Of a stretch of DNA of 64,000 bases, positions 51,482 through 61,336 are shown piece after piece. Each line of letters starts with the position of its first letter. The stretch's first letter is position 1. Made by a program: the position numbers and the translations under genes. The notes beneath the pieces are model-generated. The model made no database searches, was not told the origin of the DNA, and was given only the letters and a program-made list of their open reading frames with translations. Source of the DNA: Marinobacterium alkalitolerans (GTDB lineage: Bacteria; Pseudomonadota; Gammaproteobacteria; Pseudomonadales; Balneatricaceae); the NCBI RefSeq assembly GCF_017776525.1, contig NZ_JACVEW010000005.1, positions 105,322-169,321 of the forward strand, given 5' to 3'.

Positions 51482-53194
51482 TCAGCTCAGCTGGCTGCGC
51501 AGGAAGTCCAGTGCTTCTTCAACCGGAATATCACGGGATTCGCTGTCGCGACGGCCCTTGTATTCCAGGGTTCCGTTTTTCAGGCCACGGTCGGAAATCA
51601 CCAGGCGGTGCGGCAGGCCCATCAGTTCCATATCGGCGAACTTGACGCCCGGGCGTTCCTTGCGGTCGTCCAGCAGTACGTCTACACCGGCCTTGCGCAG
51701 TGCTTCATACAGCTCGTCGGACTTGGCGCGAACCGCTTCGGACTTGTCGTAGTTCAGCGGAACCAGTGCCACATTGAACGGAGCCAGCGCTTCCGGCCAG
51801 ATGATGCCGTTCTCGTCATGGTTCTGCTCAATAGCGGCTGCGACAACGCGGGTGACACCGATGCCGTAACAGCCCATGGCCATGAGGGTGGACTTGCCGT
51901 TCTCGTCCAGCACGGTGGCATTCATCGCCTCGGAGTACTTGGTGCCCAGCTGGAAGATGTGGCCCACTTCGATGCCGCGGCGGATCTGAATCGTGCCCTG
52001 ACCACAGGGGCTGGGGTCGCCTTCGACCACGTTACGGATATCGGCCACTTCCGGTGTCGGCAGGTCACGTTCCCAGTTGATGCCGAAGTAGTGCTTGTCA
52101 TCGATGTTGGCGCCGGCACCGAAGCCGGACAGGGTTTCAACGCTGCGATCGATGATGCAGGGGATCGGCAGGTTGACCGGGCCCAGAGAACCGGGGCCTG
52201 CACCGATCACCTGGCGGATCTCTTCGTCGGTGGCAAAACGCAGCGGGGCTTCTACCTGGGGCAGTTTTTCCGCTTTTACTTCGTTCAGTTCGTGATCGCC
52301 ACGGACCAGCAGGGCAACGAAATCCGCGTCCACTTCGTCGCTGGCGGCGACGATCAGTGTCTTGACGGTCTTTTCGATCGGCAGGTCGAACTGTTCAACC
52401 AGCTCGGCGATGGTTTTGGCGTTGGGTGTGTCGACCAGACGCATCTCTTCACTCGGCGCCTGACGCTCACCCAGTGCCAGCGCCTCGGCCATTTCCACGT
52501 TGGCGGCGTAATCGCTGCTGTCGGAGAAGGCGATGTCGTCTTCACCTGACTGGGCCAGCACGTGGAACTCGTGAGAGGAGTCGCCACCGATGGAGCCGTT
52601 GTCAGCCAGTACGGGGCGGAAATCCAGACCTAGACGGCTGAAGATGTTGGTATACGCTTGGTGCATCACCTTGTAGGTGTCGACCAGCGACTCCAGATCG
52701 GTATGGAAAGAGTAGGCATCTTTCATGATGAATTCGCGTGAGCGCATCACACCGAAGCGCGGACGGATTTCATCACGGAATTTGGTCTGAATCTGGTAGA
52801 AGTTGGCCGGCAGCTGCTTGTAGCTCTTGATCTCACGGCGGATCAGGTCGGTGATGACTTCTTCGTGGGTCGGACCAACACAGAACTCGCGGCTGTGGCG
52901 GTCGTTGACGCGCAGCAGTTCCGGGCCGTACTGCTCCCAGCGGCCGGACTCCTGCCACAGCTCGGCAGGCTGAATCGCCGGCATCAGCACTTCCTGAGCG
53001 CCTGCGGCGTCCATCTCTTCGCGCACGATACGCTCCACCTTGCGCAGTGTTCTCAGGCCCAGTGGCAGCCAGTTGTAAAGCCCGGCTGCAACCTTGCGGA
53101 TCAGGCCCGCACGGAGCATAAGCTGGTGGCTGATAACCTCTGCATCAGCAGGGGTTTCTTTCAGAGTTGCAATCAGAAATTGGCTGGCTCGCAT
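51482..53194 (-). CDS. proS: prolyl-tRNA synthetase (bacterial type with editing domain)
   Basis: 570 residues, standard for ProS. The class II motifs include [27 protein letters not shown] and [26 protein letters not shown]. The inserted editing domain (~225-405) and the C-terminal anticodon domain ending [12 protein letters not shown] follow. It charges tRNA-Pro and edits Ala-tRNA-Pro. A terminator-like hairpin upstream separates it from the DUF523 gene. Confidence 0.97.
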   Translation of the reverse strand: MRASQFLIATLKETPADAEVISHQLMLRAGLIRKVAAGLYNWLPLGLRTLRKVERIVREEMDAAGAQEVLMPAIQPAELWQESGRWEQYGPELLRVNDRHSREFCVGPTHEEVITDLIRREIKSYKQLPANFYQIQTKFRDEIRPRFGVMRSREFIMKDAYSFHTDLESLVDTYKVMHQAYTNIFSRLGLDFRPVLADNGSIGGDSSHEFHVLAQSGEDDIAFSDSSDYAANVEMAEALALGERQAPSEEMRLVDTPNAKTIAELVEQFDLPIEKTVKTLIVAASDEVDADFVALLVRGDHELNEVKAEKLPQVEAPLRFATDEEIRQVIGAGPGSLGPVNLPIPCIIDRSVETLSGFGAGANIDDKHYFGINWERDLPTPEVADIRNVVEGDPSPCGQGTIQIRRGIEVGHIFQLGTKYSEAMNATVLDENGKSTLMAMGCYGIGVTRVVAAAIEQNHDENGIIWPEALAPFNVALVPLNYDKSEAVRAKSDELYEALRKAGVDVLLDDRKERPGVKFADMELMGLPHRLVISDRGLKNGTLEYKGRRDSESRDIPVEEALDFLRSQLS

Positions 53195-53222
53195 TGATCA
53201 GGAATCCGTCTAGCAAAGAAAA

Positions 53223-53244
53223 TGGCCCCCATTTTAGGGGGCCA
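53223..53244 (-). terminator. terminator between DUF523 gene and proS
   Basis: TGGCCCCC and GGGGGCCA form an 8-bp stem with a 6-base loop. On the minus strand it is followed by TTTTC, suiting termination of the DUF523 transcript. Confidence 0.75.
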
Positions 53245-53279
53245 GCTTCAGGGTAACAAGTAAGGGCTGAATTCAGTGC

Positions 53280-53756
53280 CTAGGCAGCGGCGTTGCGCTG
53301 GGCCAGAAACTGGACCAGTTCGTCGATCTGGTGCTCGTTGAAGACGGGAATACCGGCCTGTATCAACTCGCCGGCAGCAACGCCGGGGCTGGGTACGAGG
53401 GTGCCGGAAAAACTGCCGTCGTAGGTTTCAAGGCTGCCGCAGGATGGGCTCCGCGCCTTCATCAGGGCGCAGCAGCAATCGTACTCCTGTGCCAGTTCCA
53501 GTGCTCGCTCCGCGCCGGTCAGAAATTCCGGTGTTACGTCCTCTTCGTCACGTGTGGTGACCAGAATCGGGAAGCGGCTTTGGATTTCGGCAGGTGGGCG
53601 AGGTGTCGGCAGTCCACCCAGGGTTTCGGGGCAAACGGGAAGCAGGCGTCCCTGCTTCTTCAGTTCTTGAACAGCGGGGTGGTCAAGCAGGTTGTCTCGA
53701 CCGTCATAGCGCACTTTATCGCCCAGCAGGCAAGCGCTGACCAGTATTTTGGACAT
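53280..53756 (-). CDS. DUF523 family protein (YbbK-like)
   Basis: 158 residues from the ATG at 53756; a start 24 bases earlier lacks a ribosome site. The sequence MSKILVSACLLGDKVRYDG, CPETLGGLPTPRPPAEI and ALMKARSPSCGS are the DUF523 hallmarks, with conserved Cys residues that may bind metal or a cofactor. The function is not established. It is followed by a terminator before proS. Confidence 0.88.
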   Translation of the reverse strand: MSKILVSACLLGDKVRYDGRDNLLDHPAVQELKKQGRLLPVCPETLGGLPTPRPPAEIQSRFPILVTTRDEEDVTPEFLTGAERALELAQEYDCCCALMKARSPSCGSLETYDGSFSGTLVPSPGVAAGELIQAGIPVFNEHQIDELVQFLAQRNAAA

Positions 53757-53868
53757 GTTGTTCTCGAGTATTGCGTTCATTGTTTTTATTGTAGTGGCGG
53801 TATTTTACGGCCGTCTTTCATACGGGCAATACCACCAAAGTGAGATGTACAACATGTATTGATCGATG

Positions 53869-55422
53869 TCAGGGCTTCATAATGCAATTGATCAGGTAGC
53901 TCTGGCGTTCGGCCATGCCCGCCGCATGGCTGTTCAGAGACAATGTGGTTTCGGCATCGCCCGCCATCTGTTCGGCACTGTCGCTCAGCCCTTGCACGCG
54001 CGTGGCCACGTCAGCCGTTGCCGTACTTTGCTGCTCGCTCGCGGTGGCGATGCGCGCGGCCATATCGTTGATGGTATCGATGGCGCTCATCAGTTCCCGC
54101 AGAGTATTACCGGTGGTATCGATATGGCCAACCGCCTGTTCCGACAGGGTCCGCTTACTGTCCATTGCAGCCACAATGCGGTCGGTTTTCTGTTGCAGCC
54201 GGACAATCATCTGGTCAATTTCGGTGGTGGCCGTTTGGGTGCGTTGCGCCAGTTGACGCACTTCGTCAGCTACCACGGCAAATCCTCGGCCATTCTCACC
54301 GGCTCGTGCCGCCTCAATGGCCGCATTCAGAGCCAGCAGGTTGGTCTGTTCGGCGATGTCATTGATGACACTGATAATGGTGCCGATACGCTGACTTTCG
54401 GACTGCAGCAGCTCAACATCGTTGGCCGTGTCCGTAATGGAACCGTCCAGTGCGCGAATGCGTTCCACGGCATCTTCAACGACAGCCAGCCCCTGTTCGA
54501 TCTCCTCTCGTGCCTGGTGCGTTTCGCTGGCGGTGTGAGCGGTGCTGGCACTCATTTCCTCAAGCGTCGTATTCATCTGCATGATGGCGCTGGCGACTTG
54601 GTGCAGGGCGCCACGCTGTTCGTCGGCCTCATGGCAGGTTCGTGTCATCACCTCCTGGCTCTGTCTGGCCCCGTGCATCACCTCTTCAGAGGCGTAGTGC
54701 ATCCGAATCAGGATGGCATCGAGCTGGGACTGCAGCATGGACAGCGACAGTGCAATCTGGCCGATATCGTCATGGGTGCCGGTATAGATAAGCTGTTTGA
54801 TGGGGTGTTGTACGATCCGGCGGCTGGATTTCACCAGCGCGTTAAGGTCGCGGCACAGCCAGTAACTGCCCCCGATCCCCAGCGCAAATATGGCTGCCAG
54901 CATTATGGCGAAGCCGACCGAAAGTGAGTGACTGAACAGGCCATAAAGCCCTGCGAGGGCCACCATGCTCATTACCAGTAGTTGCGTGCGCTGGCGGAAG
55001 GAGAGGGCTGGGCGCTTGAGGGCCGATGGCACTTTACCTTGCCGTCTCAGACCGTAGATGTGGCTAGCCCTGGCGATGACCGCCTGGCTCGGCTGGCGCA
55101 GAATGCAGTGACATTCCAGCATTGTCCCATTTTCCATGACCGGAATGATGTAGGTGTCCAGCCAGAGTGGGGCACCGTTTGCAGAGGCCAGCTGCAGAAC
55201 GCCCATCCAGGGTTTGCCCTGTTTCAGGGTTTTGCGCATATCGTCAAAGGGGCCTTCCGGCATTTCGGGGTGTCGCAGGCGGTCGAAACTGGAGGCGTTC
55301 AATGACGTCTGAGAAAAGCCGCTCAGGTCGAGAAACCCGGGGCTGGTGTCACGAATCAGGCCCTCAGGGGTCAGAATGACGATCAACTGCTCAATGGCAT
55401 GAGGCTGGGTACGATTGCTCAT
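53869..55422 (-). CDS. PAS-containing methyl-accepting chemotaxis protein (Aer-like)
   Basis: 517 residues from the ATG at 55422 (AAGGA 8 bases upstream). An N-terminal PAS domain (~12-120) reads [29 protein letters not shown]. Two closely spaced membrane helices (~150-200) follow without a periplasmic domain, then a HAMP-like linker and the MCP signalling domain. The hairpin tip reads [32 protein letters not shown]. This is the Aer layout, usually sensing redox or internal energy state through CheA/CheW. No chemotaxis genes are nearby. Confidence 0.9.
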   Translation of the reverse strand: MSNRTQPHAIEQLIVILTPEGLIRDTSPGFLDLSGFSQTSLNASSFDRLRHPEMPEGPFDDMRKTLKQGKPWMGVLQLASANGAPLWLDTYIIPVMENGTMLECHCILRQPSQAVIARASHIYGLRRQGKVPSALKRPALSFRQRTQLLVMSMVALAGLYGLFSHSLSVGFAIMLAAIFALGIGGSYWLCRDLNALVKSSRRIVQHPIKQLIYTGTHDDIGQIALSLSMLQSQLDAILIRMHYASEEVMHGARQSQEVMTRTCHEADEQRGALHQVASAIMQMNTTLEEMSASTAHTASETHQAREEIEQGLAVVEDAVERIRALDGSITDTANDVELLQSESQRIGTIISVINDIAEQTNLLALNAAIEAARAGENGRGFAVVADEVRQLAQRTQTATTEIDQMIVRLQQKTDRIVAAMDSKRTLSEQAVGHIDTTGNTLRELMSAIDTINDMAARIATASEQQSTATADVATRVQGLSDSAEQMAGDAETTLSLNSHAAGMAERQSYLINCIMKP

Positions 55423-55615
55423 GGCGTCTGTCCTTATTGTTATTGGCAGCGAGCTACTGCAAATTGCAGGCCAGCGAAAAGGCCCATGATGGCGGCTTCT
55501 CACGGCAAGCAATATCCACTCAGTGCAGCATTTGATGAATCCGTATCTGGATAGTCACGGTTTGATCAATTTTGTAGAGGGGAGGTTTACGTCAGCGTCA
55601 GCGGGTTATATATTC

Positions 55616-55632
55616 GGGATATCCCTTAAGGG
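55616..55632. promoter_or_regulatory. two interlocked palindromes upstream of the CoA ligase gene
   Basis: GGGATATCCC (55616-55625) and CCCTTAAGGG (55623-55632) share the CCC. They lie about 55-70 bases before the ligase start and look like an operator. The rest of 55423-55684 shows nothing else clear. Confidence 0.3.
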
Positions 55633-55684
55633 AAAACGCTGCTCTTCAACTTCAATAATAAAGATAAGAAGAAGGAAGCTTTTC

Positions 55685-57331
55685 ATGAGCAAACAGCCTT
55701 ATCAGTCGTTCTATGAGCGACTTGATATTGAGGCGCTGACGGCTGATGTTCTACTGGGTGACCCCGAGCAGGGCATGAATGCCTGCCAGGAAGTCTGTGA
55801 CAAGTGGGCGGAGGATCCCGAGCGGGTCGCCCTGCAGTATCACGGTGTAGAACGCGCTCCTGAGCGCTGGACCTTTTCCGAGCTGAAGGCCGCATCCGCA
55901 CGCTTTGCCAACCTGCTTAAAGCCCAGGGGGTTGGGAAGGGTGATCGTGTGGCCGCGCTGCTGCCTCGGACACCTGAATTGATGATTGTCGTCTTGGGTA
56001 CTCTGAGGGTTGGTGCGGTCTATCAGCCGCTGTTCACGGCCTTTGGCTCGGGTGCCATCGAGTACCGCCTGGACCGCGCATCAACTCGCCTGATCGTGAC
56101 CGATGACCAGAACCGCTTCAAACTGGAGGGCATTCAGAAATGCCCTCCGATCGTGCGGGTATCGAGTGAGCCTGAAAATATTGGCGACGATATCGATTTT
56201 CATCAGGCGATGGCAGCCCAGTCCGACCAGTTTGAACCGGTCATGATTCTGGGTGAAGACCCGATTCTGCAGATGTTCACGTCCGGTACGGTCGGCAAAT
56301 CCAAGGGGGTTGCCGTACCGGCGCGGGCGTTGCTGTCCTTTTATATTTACATGCGTTATGCCATCGACCTTCAACCGGAAGATCGCTACTGGAATGTGGC
56401 TGACCCGGGCTGGGCCTATGGCCTCTACTATGCAGTCCTTGGGCCCTTGCTGGTGGGCGCAACCACCCACTTCAACGAGAACGGTTTTACCCCCGAAACG
56501 ACCTACAACATGATCCGTGAATACGGCATCACCAACCTGGCTGCAGCGCCCACGGCGTACCGGTTGTTAATGGCGAATGATCAGGTGTTGAGCGAGGGTG
56601 AGTCGCTGGGTCTGCGTGTGGCCAGCAGTGCAGGTGAGGCGCTGAACCCTGAGGTGATCAACTGGGTCAATCGACGCTTGGGCTGTCCGGTGATGGACCA
56701 GTATGGCCAGACGGAAACCGGCATGACCTGCTGTAATCACCATGCACTTGAGCACCCGGTGAAAGTGGGATCGATGGGGTATTCGTTGCCCGGCCATAAA
56801 GTGGTGGCGCTGGATGGGGACTACAAGGAAGTCGGTGCCGGTGAAACCGGTCAACTGGCTGTGGATGTGCATGAATCCCCGCTGTTCTTCTTCCAGGGCT
56901 ACACTTGGGGCGAGAAGAACCCTTTCCATGACCGCTATTATCTGACCGGTGACGTGGTGATCAGCCATGGCGACGGCAGCTTTTCGTTTACCGGCCGTGA
57001 TGATGACATCATCTCTACGGCGGGTTACCGGGTGGGGCCGGCAGATGTTGAAAGTGCGCTGCTTGAACACCCCGCCGTGGCGGAATCCGGTGTCGTGGGC
57101 AAGCCCGACAGTGCTCGCGGGGCGATCATCAAGGCGTATGTGGTGGTGAAACCGCGCTTTGACGCGGATGAAAATCTGGCAGACGAGCTGAAGGAGCTGG
57201 TGCGCAACCGGCTATCGGCACATGCCTTCCCGCGTGAAATCGAGTTCGTCACCTCGCTGCCGAAAACGCCCAGCGGCAAAATCCAGCGCTTTATCCTGCG
57301 CAATCAGGCACGAGAAGAGGCAGACCAGTGA
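55685..57331 (+). CDS. AMP-forming acyl/aryl-CoA ligase
   Basis: 548 residues from the ATG at 55685 (AAGGAAG upstream); an earlier in-frame start at 55523 adds sequence not typical of the family. Adenylation motifs are complete: the P-loop MFTSGTVGKSKGV, DQYGQTETGM, YYLTGDV, GRDDDIISTAGYRVGP and the C-terminal lysine in PKTPSGKIQRF. It resembles acetyl/medium-chain acyl-CoA synthetases. The stop overlaps the next start (GTGA), and two thioesterase genes and a hydrolase gene follow in an operon. Substrate unknown; a short, branched or aromatic acid is likely. Confidence 0.88.
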   Translation: MSKQPYQSFYERLDIEALTADVLLGDPEQGMNACQEVCDKWAEDPERVALQYHGVERAPERWTFSELKAASARFANLLKAQGVGKGDRVAALLPRTPELMIVVLGTLRVGAVYQPLFTAFGSGAIEYRLDRASTRLIVTDDQNRFKLEGIQKCPPIVRVSSEPENIGDDIDFHQAMAAQSDQFEPVMILGEDPILQMFTSGTVGKSKGVAVPARALLSFYIYMRYAIDLQPEDRYWNVADPGWAYGLYYAVLGPLLVGATTHFNENGFTPETTYNMIREYGITNLAAAPTAYRLLMANDQVLSEGESLGLRVASSAGEALNPEVINWVNRRLGCPVMDQYGQTETGMTCCNHHALEHPVKVGSMGYSLPGHKVVALDGDYKEVGAGETGQLAVDVHESPLFFFQGYTWGEKNPFHDRYYLTGDVVISHGDGSFSFTGRDDDIISTAGYRVGPADVESALLEHPAVAESGVVGKPDSARGAIIKAYVVVKPRFDADENLADELKELVRNRLSAHAFPREIEFVTSLPKTPSGKIQRFILRNQAREEADQ

Positions 57332-57777
57332 GCGAGTCAGTGGAGTTTACGCCGCGTAATCCTGACTTTGAGCAGGAAACGCGCCGGGTGTTCGATGACG
57401 CCCCTTTTATTCGTGAGCTGGGCGTGGAGCTGGGACAGTTCAGCCCCGGCTACTGTGTGACCCGGCTTCCCCTGCAGCAGACTCACCAGCAGCAGGATGG
57501 ATTTGTCCATGCCGGTGTTCAGGCCACGCTGGCCGATCACACGGCGGGCACTGCCGGTGCAACCCTGACCGGCCCGGGTGAACGGGTCATGACGGCTGAA
57601 TTCAAGATCAACCTGTTGCGCGCGGCATCCGGTGATGAACTGGAGTGCGTGGCGCAGGTTTTGCGGCCCGGCCGCAGCCTTATCGTAACGGAGTCTGAGG
57701 TGTTTGCCGTGCGCGGGACTGAAAGACGTATGGTCGCAAAGGCGATTGTCACGCTGGCGGTGGTCAAGCAGCAGTAG
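57328..57777 (+). CDS. PaaI-type hotdog thioesterase 1
   Basis: 149 residues from a GTG that overlaps the ligase stop. The hotdog core includes FVHAGVQATLADHTAGTAGATL, matching the PaaI active-site stretch with its His and Asp. It would hydrolyse an acyl- or aryl-CoA. It is followed 9 bases later by a second hotdog protein; the two are not close copies and might pair or act on different intermediates. Confidence 0.84.
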   Translation: MSESVEFTPRNPDFEQETRRVFDDAPFIRELGVELGQFSPGYCVTRLPLQQTHQQQDGFVHAGVQATLADHTAGTAGATLTGPGERVMTAEFKINLLRAASGDELECVAQVLRPGRSLIVTESEVFAVRGTERRMVAKAIVTLAVVKQQ

Positions 57778-57786
57778 GAGTATCCA

Positions 57787-58209
57787 ATGCAAGTGATGCA
57801 ATTTAACGAGCTTGAGCAGTTCCTGAAGGATCATTTCCCTCAGGGGGAACAGTTTGGGCAGCTTGAAGAAGTAGGCGATGGCTGGGCCGTGATGCGACTC
57901 TCGGTCGGCGATGACCACCTGCGCCCGGGCGGCACCGTATCGGGCCCGACCATGATGGGCCTGTCTGACGTGGCCGTGTATGCCGCGCTGTTGAGCCGCA
58001 TCGGCCCGGTGCCTCTGGCCGTGACGACTAACCTGAATATCAATTTCCTGCGCAAGCCGCGCCCGGATGCTGATCTGATGGCACACGCCGAGATGCTGAA
58101 GGTGGGCAAGCGGTTGGGCATTGGCGAGGTGGCGGTGTACTCGGAGGGGGATGATGAGCCGGTCGCGCACGCCACCATGACCTATTCGATTCCTGAAAGG
58201 AGGGCGTAA
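57787..58209 (+). CDS. PaaI-type hotdog thioesterase 2
   Basis: 140 residues. Its core, DDHLRPGGTVSGPTMMGLSDVAVYAALLSRIG, belongs to the PaaI-like branch with the RPGGTVSGP pattern. It lacks the His seen in the first copy at the equivalent place, so the catalytic details may differ. The AGGAG before the ATG is well placed. Its stop overlaps the hydrolase start (TAATG). Confidence 0.84.
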   Translation: MQVMQFNELEQFLKDHFPQGEQFGQLEEVGDGWAVMRLSVGDDHLRPGGTVSGPTMMGLSDVAVYAALLSRIGPVPLAVTTNLNINFLRKPRPDADLMAHAEMLKVGKRLGIGEVAVYSEGDDEPVAHATMTYSIPERRA

Positions 58210-59003
58210 TGGAGGTGCGGGACACCCAAGTTGAGCTGCAAGATGGTGTCAGCCTGCGTGTGCGTGACTACCTTCAGCCCTCGGGGGAGGGCAAACCCAC
58301 CCTGATTCTGTTGCACGAGGCGCTGGGTTGTGTCGAGATGTGGAAGCGTTTCCCGGAGCGAGTGGCGGCAGAAACCGGCCTGAACGTGATGGTGTATGAG
58401 CGCAGAGGTTATGGCCAGTCGAGCCCCATTACCTTGCCTCGCCCGGATGACTACCTGTTGGAAGAGGGGCAGGTCTGGCTGCCTCGGTTGCTGGAGCAGC
58501 TTGGGCTGGAGGAGGTGATCCTCTTTGGTCACAGCGACGGCGGGTCAGTGGCCCTGATCGGGGCTGCCAGCTGTCCGGAGCGGGTACGCGCCGTCGTTAC
58601 ACTGGCCGCCCATATCTACGTTGACCATCTGACGATCAAGGGGATCGAGGAAGCGGTCGAGCGTTACCACAACTCGGACCTGCCGGAGCGTCTGGCGCGC
58701 TACCATGGCGACAGAACCGACCTGATCTTTCGTGCCTGGTATGAAACCTGGCTCAGGCCCTCCTGTCAGCAGAACCTGAACCTGCGACCGCTGCTGGGTG
58801 ACATTCGTTGTCCTGCGCTGATTATGCAGGGGGACCGGGACGAGTATGGCGTGCCCGAGCAGGTGACCGATACCTGTGAAGGGATCGGCACCCATGCTGA
58901 ATCCTTCTTTGTGCCGGACTGCGGACACGTGCCTCACCTTGAGCAGCCAGAGGCCGTGCTGAAAAAAACGGTTTCGTTTCTGGCGGCGCAGCAGTTGCTG
59001 TAA
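58209..59003 (+). CDS. alpha/beta-fold hydrolase
   Basis: 264 residues. The oxyanion region LHEALGCVEMWKRFPERVA, nucleophile elbow FGHSDGGSVALI, an Asp in MQGDRDEYG and the late catalytic His in DCGHVPHLEQP are all visible. It resembles C-C bond or ester hydrolases of the MhpC/3-oxoadipate enol-lactonase kind, but the substrate is unknown. It is the last gene of the ligase-thioesterase operon and shares a base with the preceding stop. Confidence 0.85.
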   Translation: MEVRDTQVELQDGVSLRVRDYLQPSGEGKPTLILLHEALGCVEMWKRFPERVAAETGLNVMVYERRGYGQSSPITLPRPDDYLLEEGQVWLPRLLEQLGLEEVILFGHSDGGSVALIGAASCPERVRAVVTLAAHIYVDHLTIKGIEEAVERYHNSDLPERLARYHGDRTDLIFRAWYETWLRPSCQQNLNLRPLLGDIRCPALIMQGDRDEYGVPEQVTDTCEGIGTHAESFFVPDCGHVPHLEQPEAVLKKTVSFLAAQQLL

Positions 59004-59016
59004 CGCTATGGATACT

Positions 59017-59037
59017 CGGCTGTCAGAGTGACAGCCG
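59017..59037. terminator. hairpin between convergent hydrolase and response-regulator genes
   Basis: CGGCTGTCA and TGACAGCCG form a perfect 9-bp stem with a GAG loop; the minus-strand stop codon lies within it. No long T-run. Confidence 0.5.
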
Positions 59038-59631
59038 GTTATTCATCTGTACCAGTTGAGCCAGGTTGTCAGCGCGCATTTTGCTCATCACACGTGAGCG
59101 GTGCACTTCCACGGTTTTAGGGCTGATCCCCAGAGTTTCGGCAATCTCACGGTTGGAGTTGCCGTTGACGACCAGCTCCATCACTTCCCGCTCGCGGCGG
59201 CTGAGCGTGTCGAAACGTTCCTGCAGTGCCTGTTCCTCGTTCAACTGGCTGAAGCGCTGCTCCGCTTCCTGCATCGCCTTGTCGACCAGCTTCAGCAACA
59301 CATCATCGTCAAACGGCTTTTCCAGAAAATCCATGGCGCCGTTTTTCATGGCGCTGACTGCCATGGGCACGTCGCCGTGGCCGGTGAGAATGATCACGGG
59401 CAAGCGAATGTCGCGCTCCTGCATGATCTGTTGCAGGGCCAGTCCGTTGATTTCCGGCATCCTGACATCCAGCAACAGGCAGCCGGGGCGGTGGTCATAA
59501 CTGTCCAGAAACTCCTGCGCCGATGCAAAGCTCTCGATGCTGTAGCGGGTGGATTCCAGCAGCCATTGCACCGATTCACGAAAATCGGCGTCATCGTCCA
59601 CTATGAAAACAGTTACGTTATTGCTCGTCAT
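59023..59631 (-). CDS. FixJ/TtrR-like response regulator
   Basis: 202 residues. The receiver domain has DDDADFRES, the phospho-acceptor Asp in CLLLDVRMPEINGLALQ, ILTGHGDVPMAV and the Lys in DFLEKPFDDD. The C-terminal LuxR-type helix-turn-helix reads LSRREREVMELVVNGNSNREIAETLGISPKTVEVHRSRVM. The start overlaps the sensor kinase end by 14 bases, so the pair is one unit. Likely targets include the divergent AMP-ligase gene or the ligase-thioesterase operon; inference only. Confidence 0.92.
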   Translation of the reverse strand: MTSNNVTVFIVDDDADFRESVQWLLESTRYSIESFASAQEFLDSYDHRPGCLLLDVRMPEINGLALQQIMQERDIRLPVIILTGHGDVPMAVSAMKNGAMDFLEKPFDDDVLLKLVDKAMQEAEQRFSQLNEEQALQERFDTLSRREREVMELVVNGNSNREIAETLGISPKTVEVHRSRVMSKMRADNLAQLVQMNNRLSL

Positions 59632-61144
59632 GCGTGCCCCTCAACGGGAGTTGAAAATGGAATCGTGTACCGCTGTGGCCGTCACTTTCTGCCCAAAGGC
59701 GACCGCAGTGGCTTTCTATAATGGTATGTGAAATCGACAGTCCCATGCCAAGGCCATTTTCCTTTGAGGTGGAAAACGGCTCGAACAGGCGCTTCATCTG
59801 TTCTTCGCCAATGCCGGGGCCACGGTCGGCCACGGTGACCAGCAGCCGCTTGCCTTCTACGTGCGTGCGGATCTCGACCGGGCGAGGTCGAATGTCCGAG
59901 TCGCTGTAGGCTTCAATGGCATTGCGGATCAGGTTCAGCAGCACCTGCTCGATCTGTAGCCGGTCTGCTTCGATCTCCGGGTTTTGTTCATCCAGATCGA
60001 ATTCAAAGCGGATGTCGTGATCGATCGCTTCCTGGTTGAGGAAGCGGGTGACTTCTTCGCAGGTGTCATTGATCGGGAATCGCACCCGCTGAAACTCGGT
60101 ATGTCGGACGAAACGTCGCATGCGCTTGATGATCTCGGAGGCACGTTTCGCCTGCGTGGAGATCAATTCCATGGCGCGTGTGACCTGATCCAGCTCCGTG
60201 ATCTGGCCTTCGTCCAGTCGCCTGAAGGTGCCGTTGCAGTAGTTGATTATGGTCGCCAGCGGCTGGTTCAGCTCATGGGCCAGCTCGGTTGCCATCTCAC
60301 CCACCGACAGCAGGCGGGACATGTGTGCCATTTCAAGCTGCTGTCGCTTGGCTTTCTCTTCCGCCTGACGCTTCAGAGTGATGTCACGCGCAATGATGGA
60401 GTAATACTCGACCCGCATGTTCTCGGCGCGGTTGCGGTGGGCGATCACTTCTCGCACCTCGGCAATGCGACCCGGGTTGCCGGCCGGGTAAAGCGGAATA
60501 CTGCCATACCAGGTGCCATACAGAGCGGCATGCTCCAGCGCAGGCTCGACCAGTCGGTGCAGAATGTCCTTGGGAAACAGCTTGTCCAGATAGAACACGG
60601 CCAGGTTTTCCCGTTCTGCACCCAGGGTTCGGTAGGCCGATTCGTTCATATAGGTCAGCTGCAGTGTGCGGTGATTGCAGAACAGGATCATATCGGATGA
60701 GGCTTCCACCACGCGGGCCAGTCGGCGCGTGGCCTGCTGTGCCAGTTCACGCTCGGTGACATCGCGGGAGACGCAGATGATTTCAACCGGCGTGCCACTA
60801 TCGTCGCGAATGGTTCGGCTCGTGGTTTCCAGCCAGATGTAATGCCCGTCCCGATGCTGGAAACGGTATACATTGGTGTACATGCCGCGGCGATAGCGAA
60901 CGGAGGCGGCTCGCTTTTTCAGGTTGTCCGCATCATCCGGGTGAAACAGGTCGTAGCCGGGGGTGCCGATGATTTCGGCGGGGGTATAGCCCAGTACCCG
61001 CTCGATGGCCGGGTTGACGTCGATGAAGGTCCAGTCGGGTGTCGGCGTGTGGCGCGAAATCATGTCGGTGGACTGTTCCGCCAGCAACCGATAACGGTCA
61101 GCTTCTTCCAGACAGCGTTTCAGTTCCAGTTCAATGGGTTGCAT
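59618..61144 (-). CDS. FixL-like PAS sensor histidine kinase
   Basis: 508 residues from the ATG at 61144; a start at 61180 is possible. No membrane helix is seen, so it is probably cytoplasmic. A first PAS_3-type domain (~15-135, WTFIDVNPAIERVLGYTPAEIIG) and a second PAS-like region (~150-270) come before the kinase. The phospho-His lies in GEMATELAHELNQPLATIINY. The ATPase boxes are NLIRNAIEAY, DRGPGIGEEQ, EPFSTSKENGLGMGLSIS. No heme-binding feature was verified, so an oxygen role is not claimed. It is paired with the downstream response regulator. Confidence 0.9.
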   Translation of the reverse strand: MQPIELELKRCLEEADRYRLLAEQSTDMISRHTPTPDWTFIDVNPAIERVLGYTPAEIIGTPGYDLFHPDDADNLKKRAASVRYRRGMYTNVYRFQHRDGHYIWLETTSRTIRDDSGTPVEIICVSRDVTERELAQQATRRLARVVEASSDMILFCNHRTLQLTYMNESAYRTLGAERENLAVFYLDKLFPKDILHRLVEPALEHAALYGTWYGSIPLYPAGNPGRIAEVREVIAHRNRAENMRVEYYSIIARDITLKRQAEEKAKRQQLEMAHMSRLLSVGEMATELAHELNQPLATIINYCNGTFRRLDEGQITELDQVTRAMELISTQAKRASEIIKRMRRFVRHTEFQRVRFPINDTCEEVTRFLNQEAIDHDIRFEFDLDEQNPEIEADRLQIEQVLLNLIRNAIEAYSDSDIRPRPVEIRTHVEGKRLLVTVADRGPGIGEEQMKRLFEPFSTSKENGLGMGLSISHTIIESHCGRLWAESDGHSGTRFHFQLPLRGTHDEQ

Positions 61145-61336
61145 GCAAGCGCCTTCATGGGGCAGTCCGTGAACAGGCAAAAAGCCTTACTCGGTCCGTG
61201 CCGATTATGATTTTTTGGTCAATCTTATGATTTTGGATTCTATTGTGTAATAAGGGAAAACACGTATGATTGGAGGACGGATGGAATCTGACACTATGAG
61301 GATGGCTCCTCCAGATGAGGTGGAGAGGAAAATATA

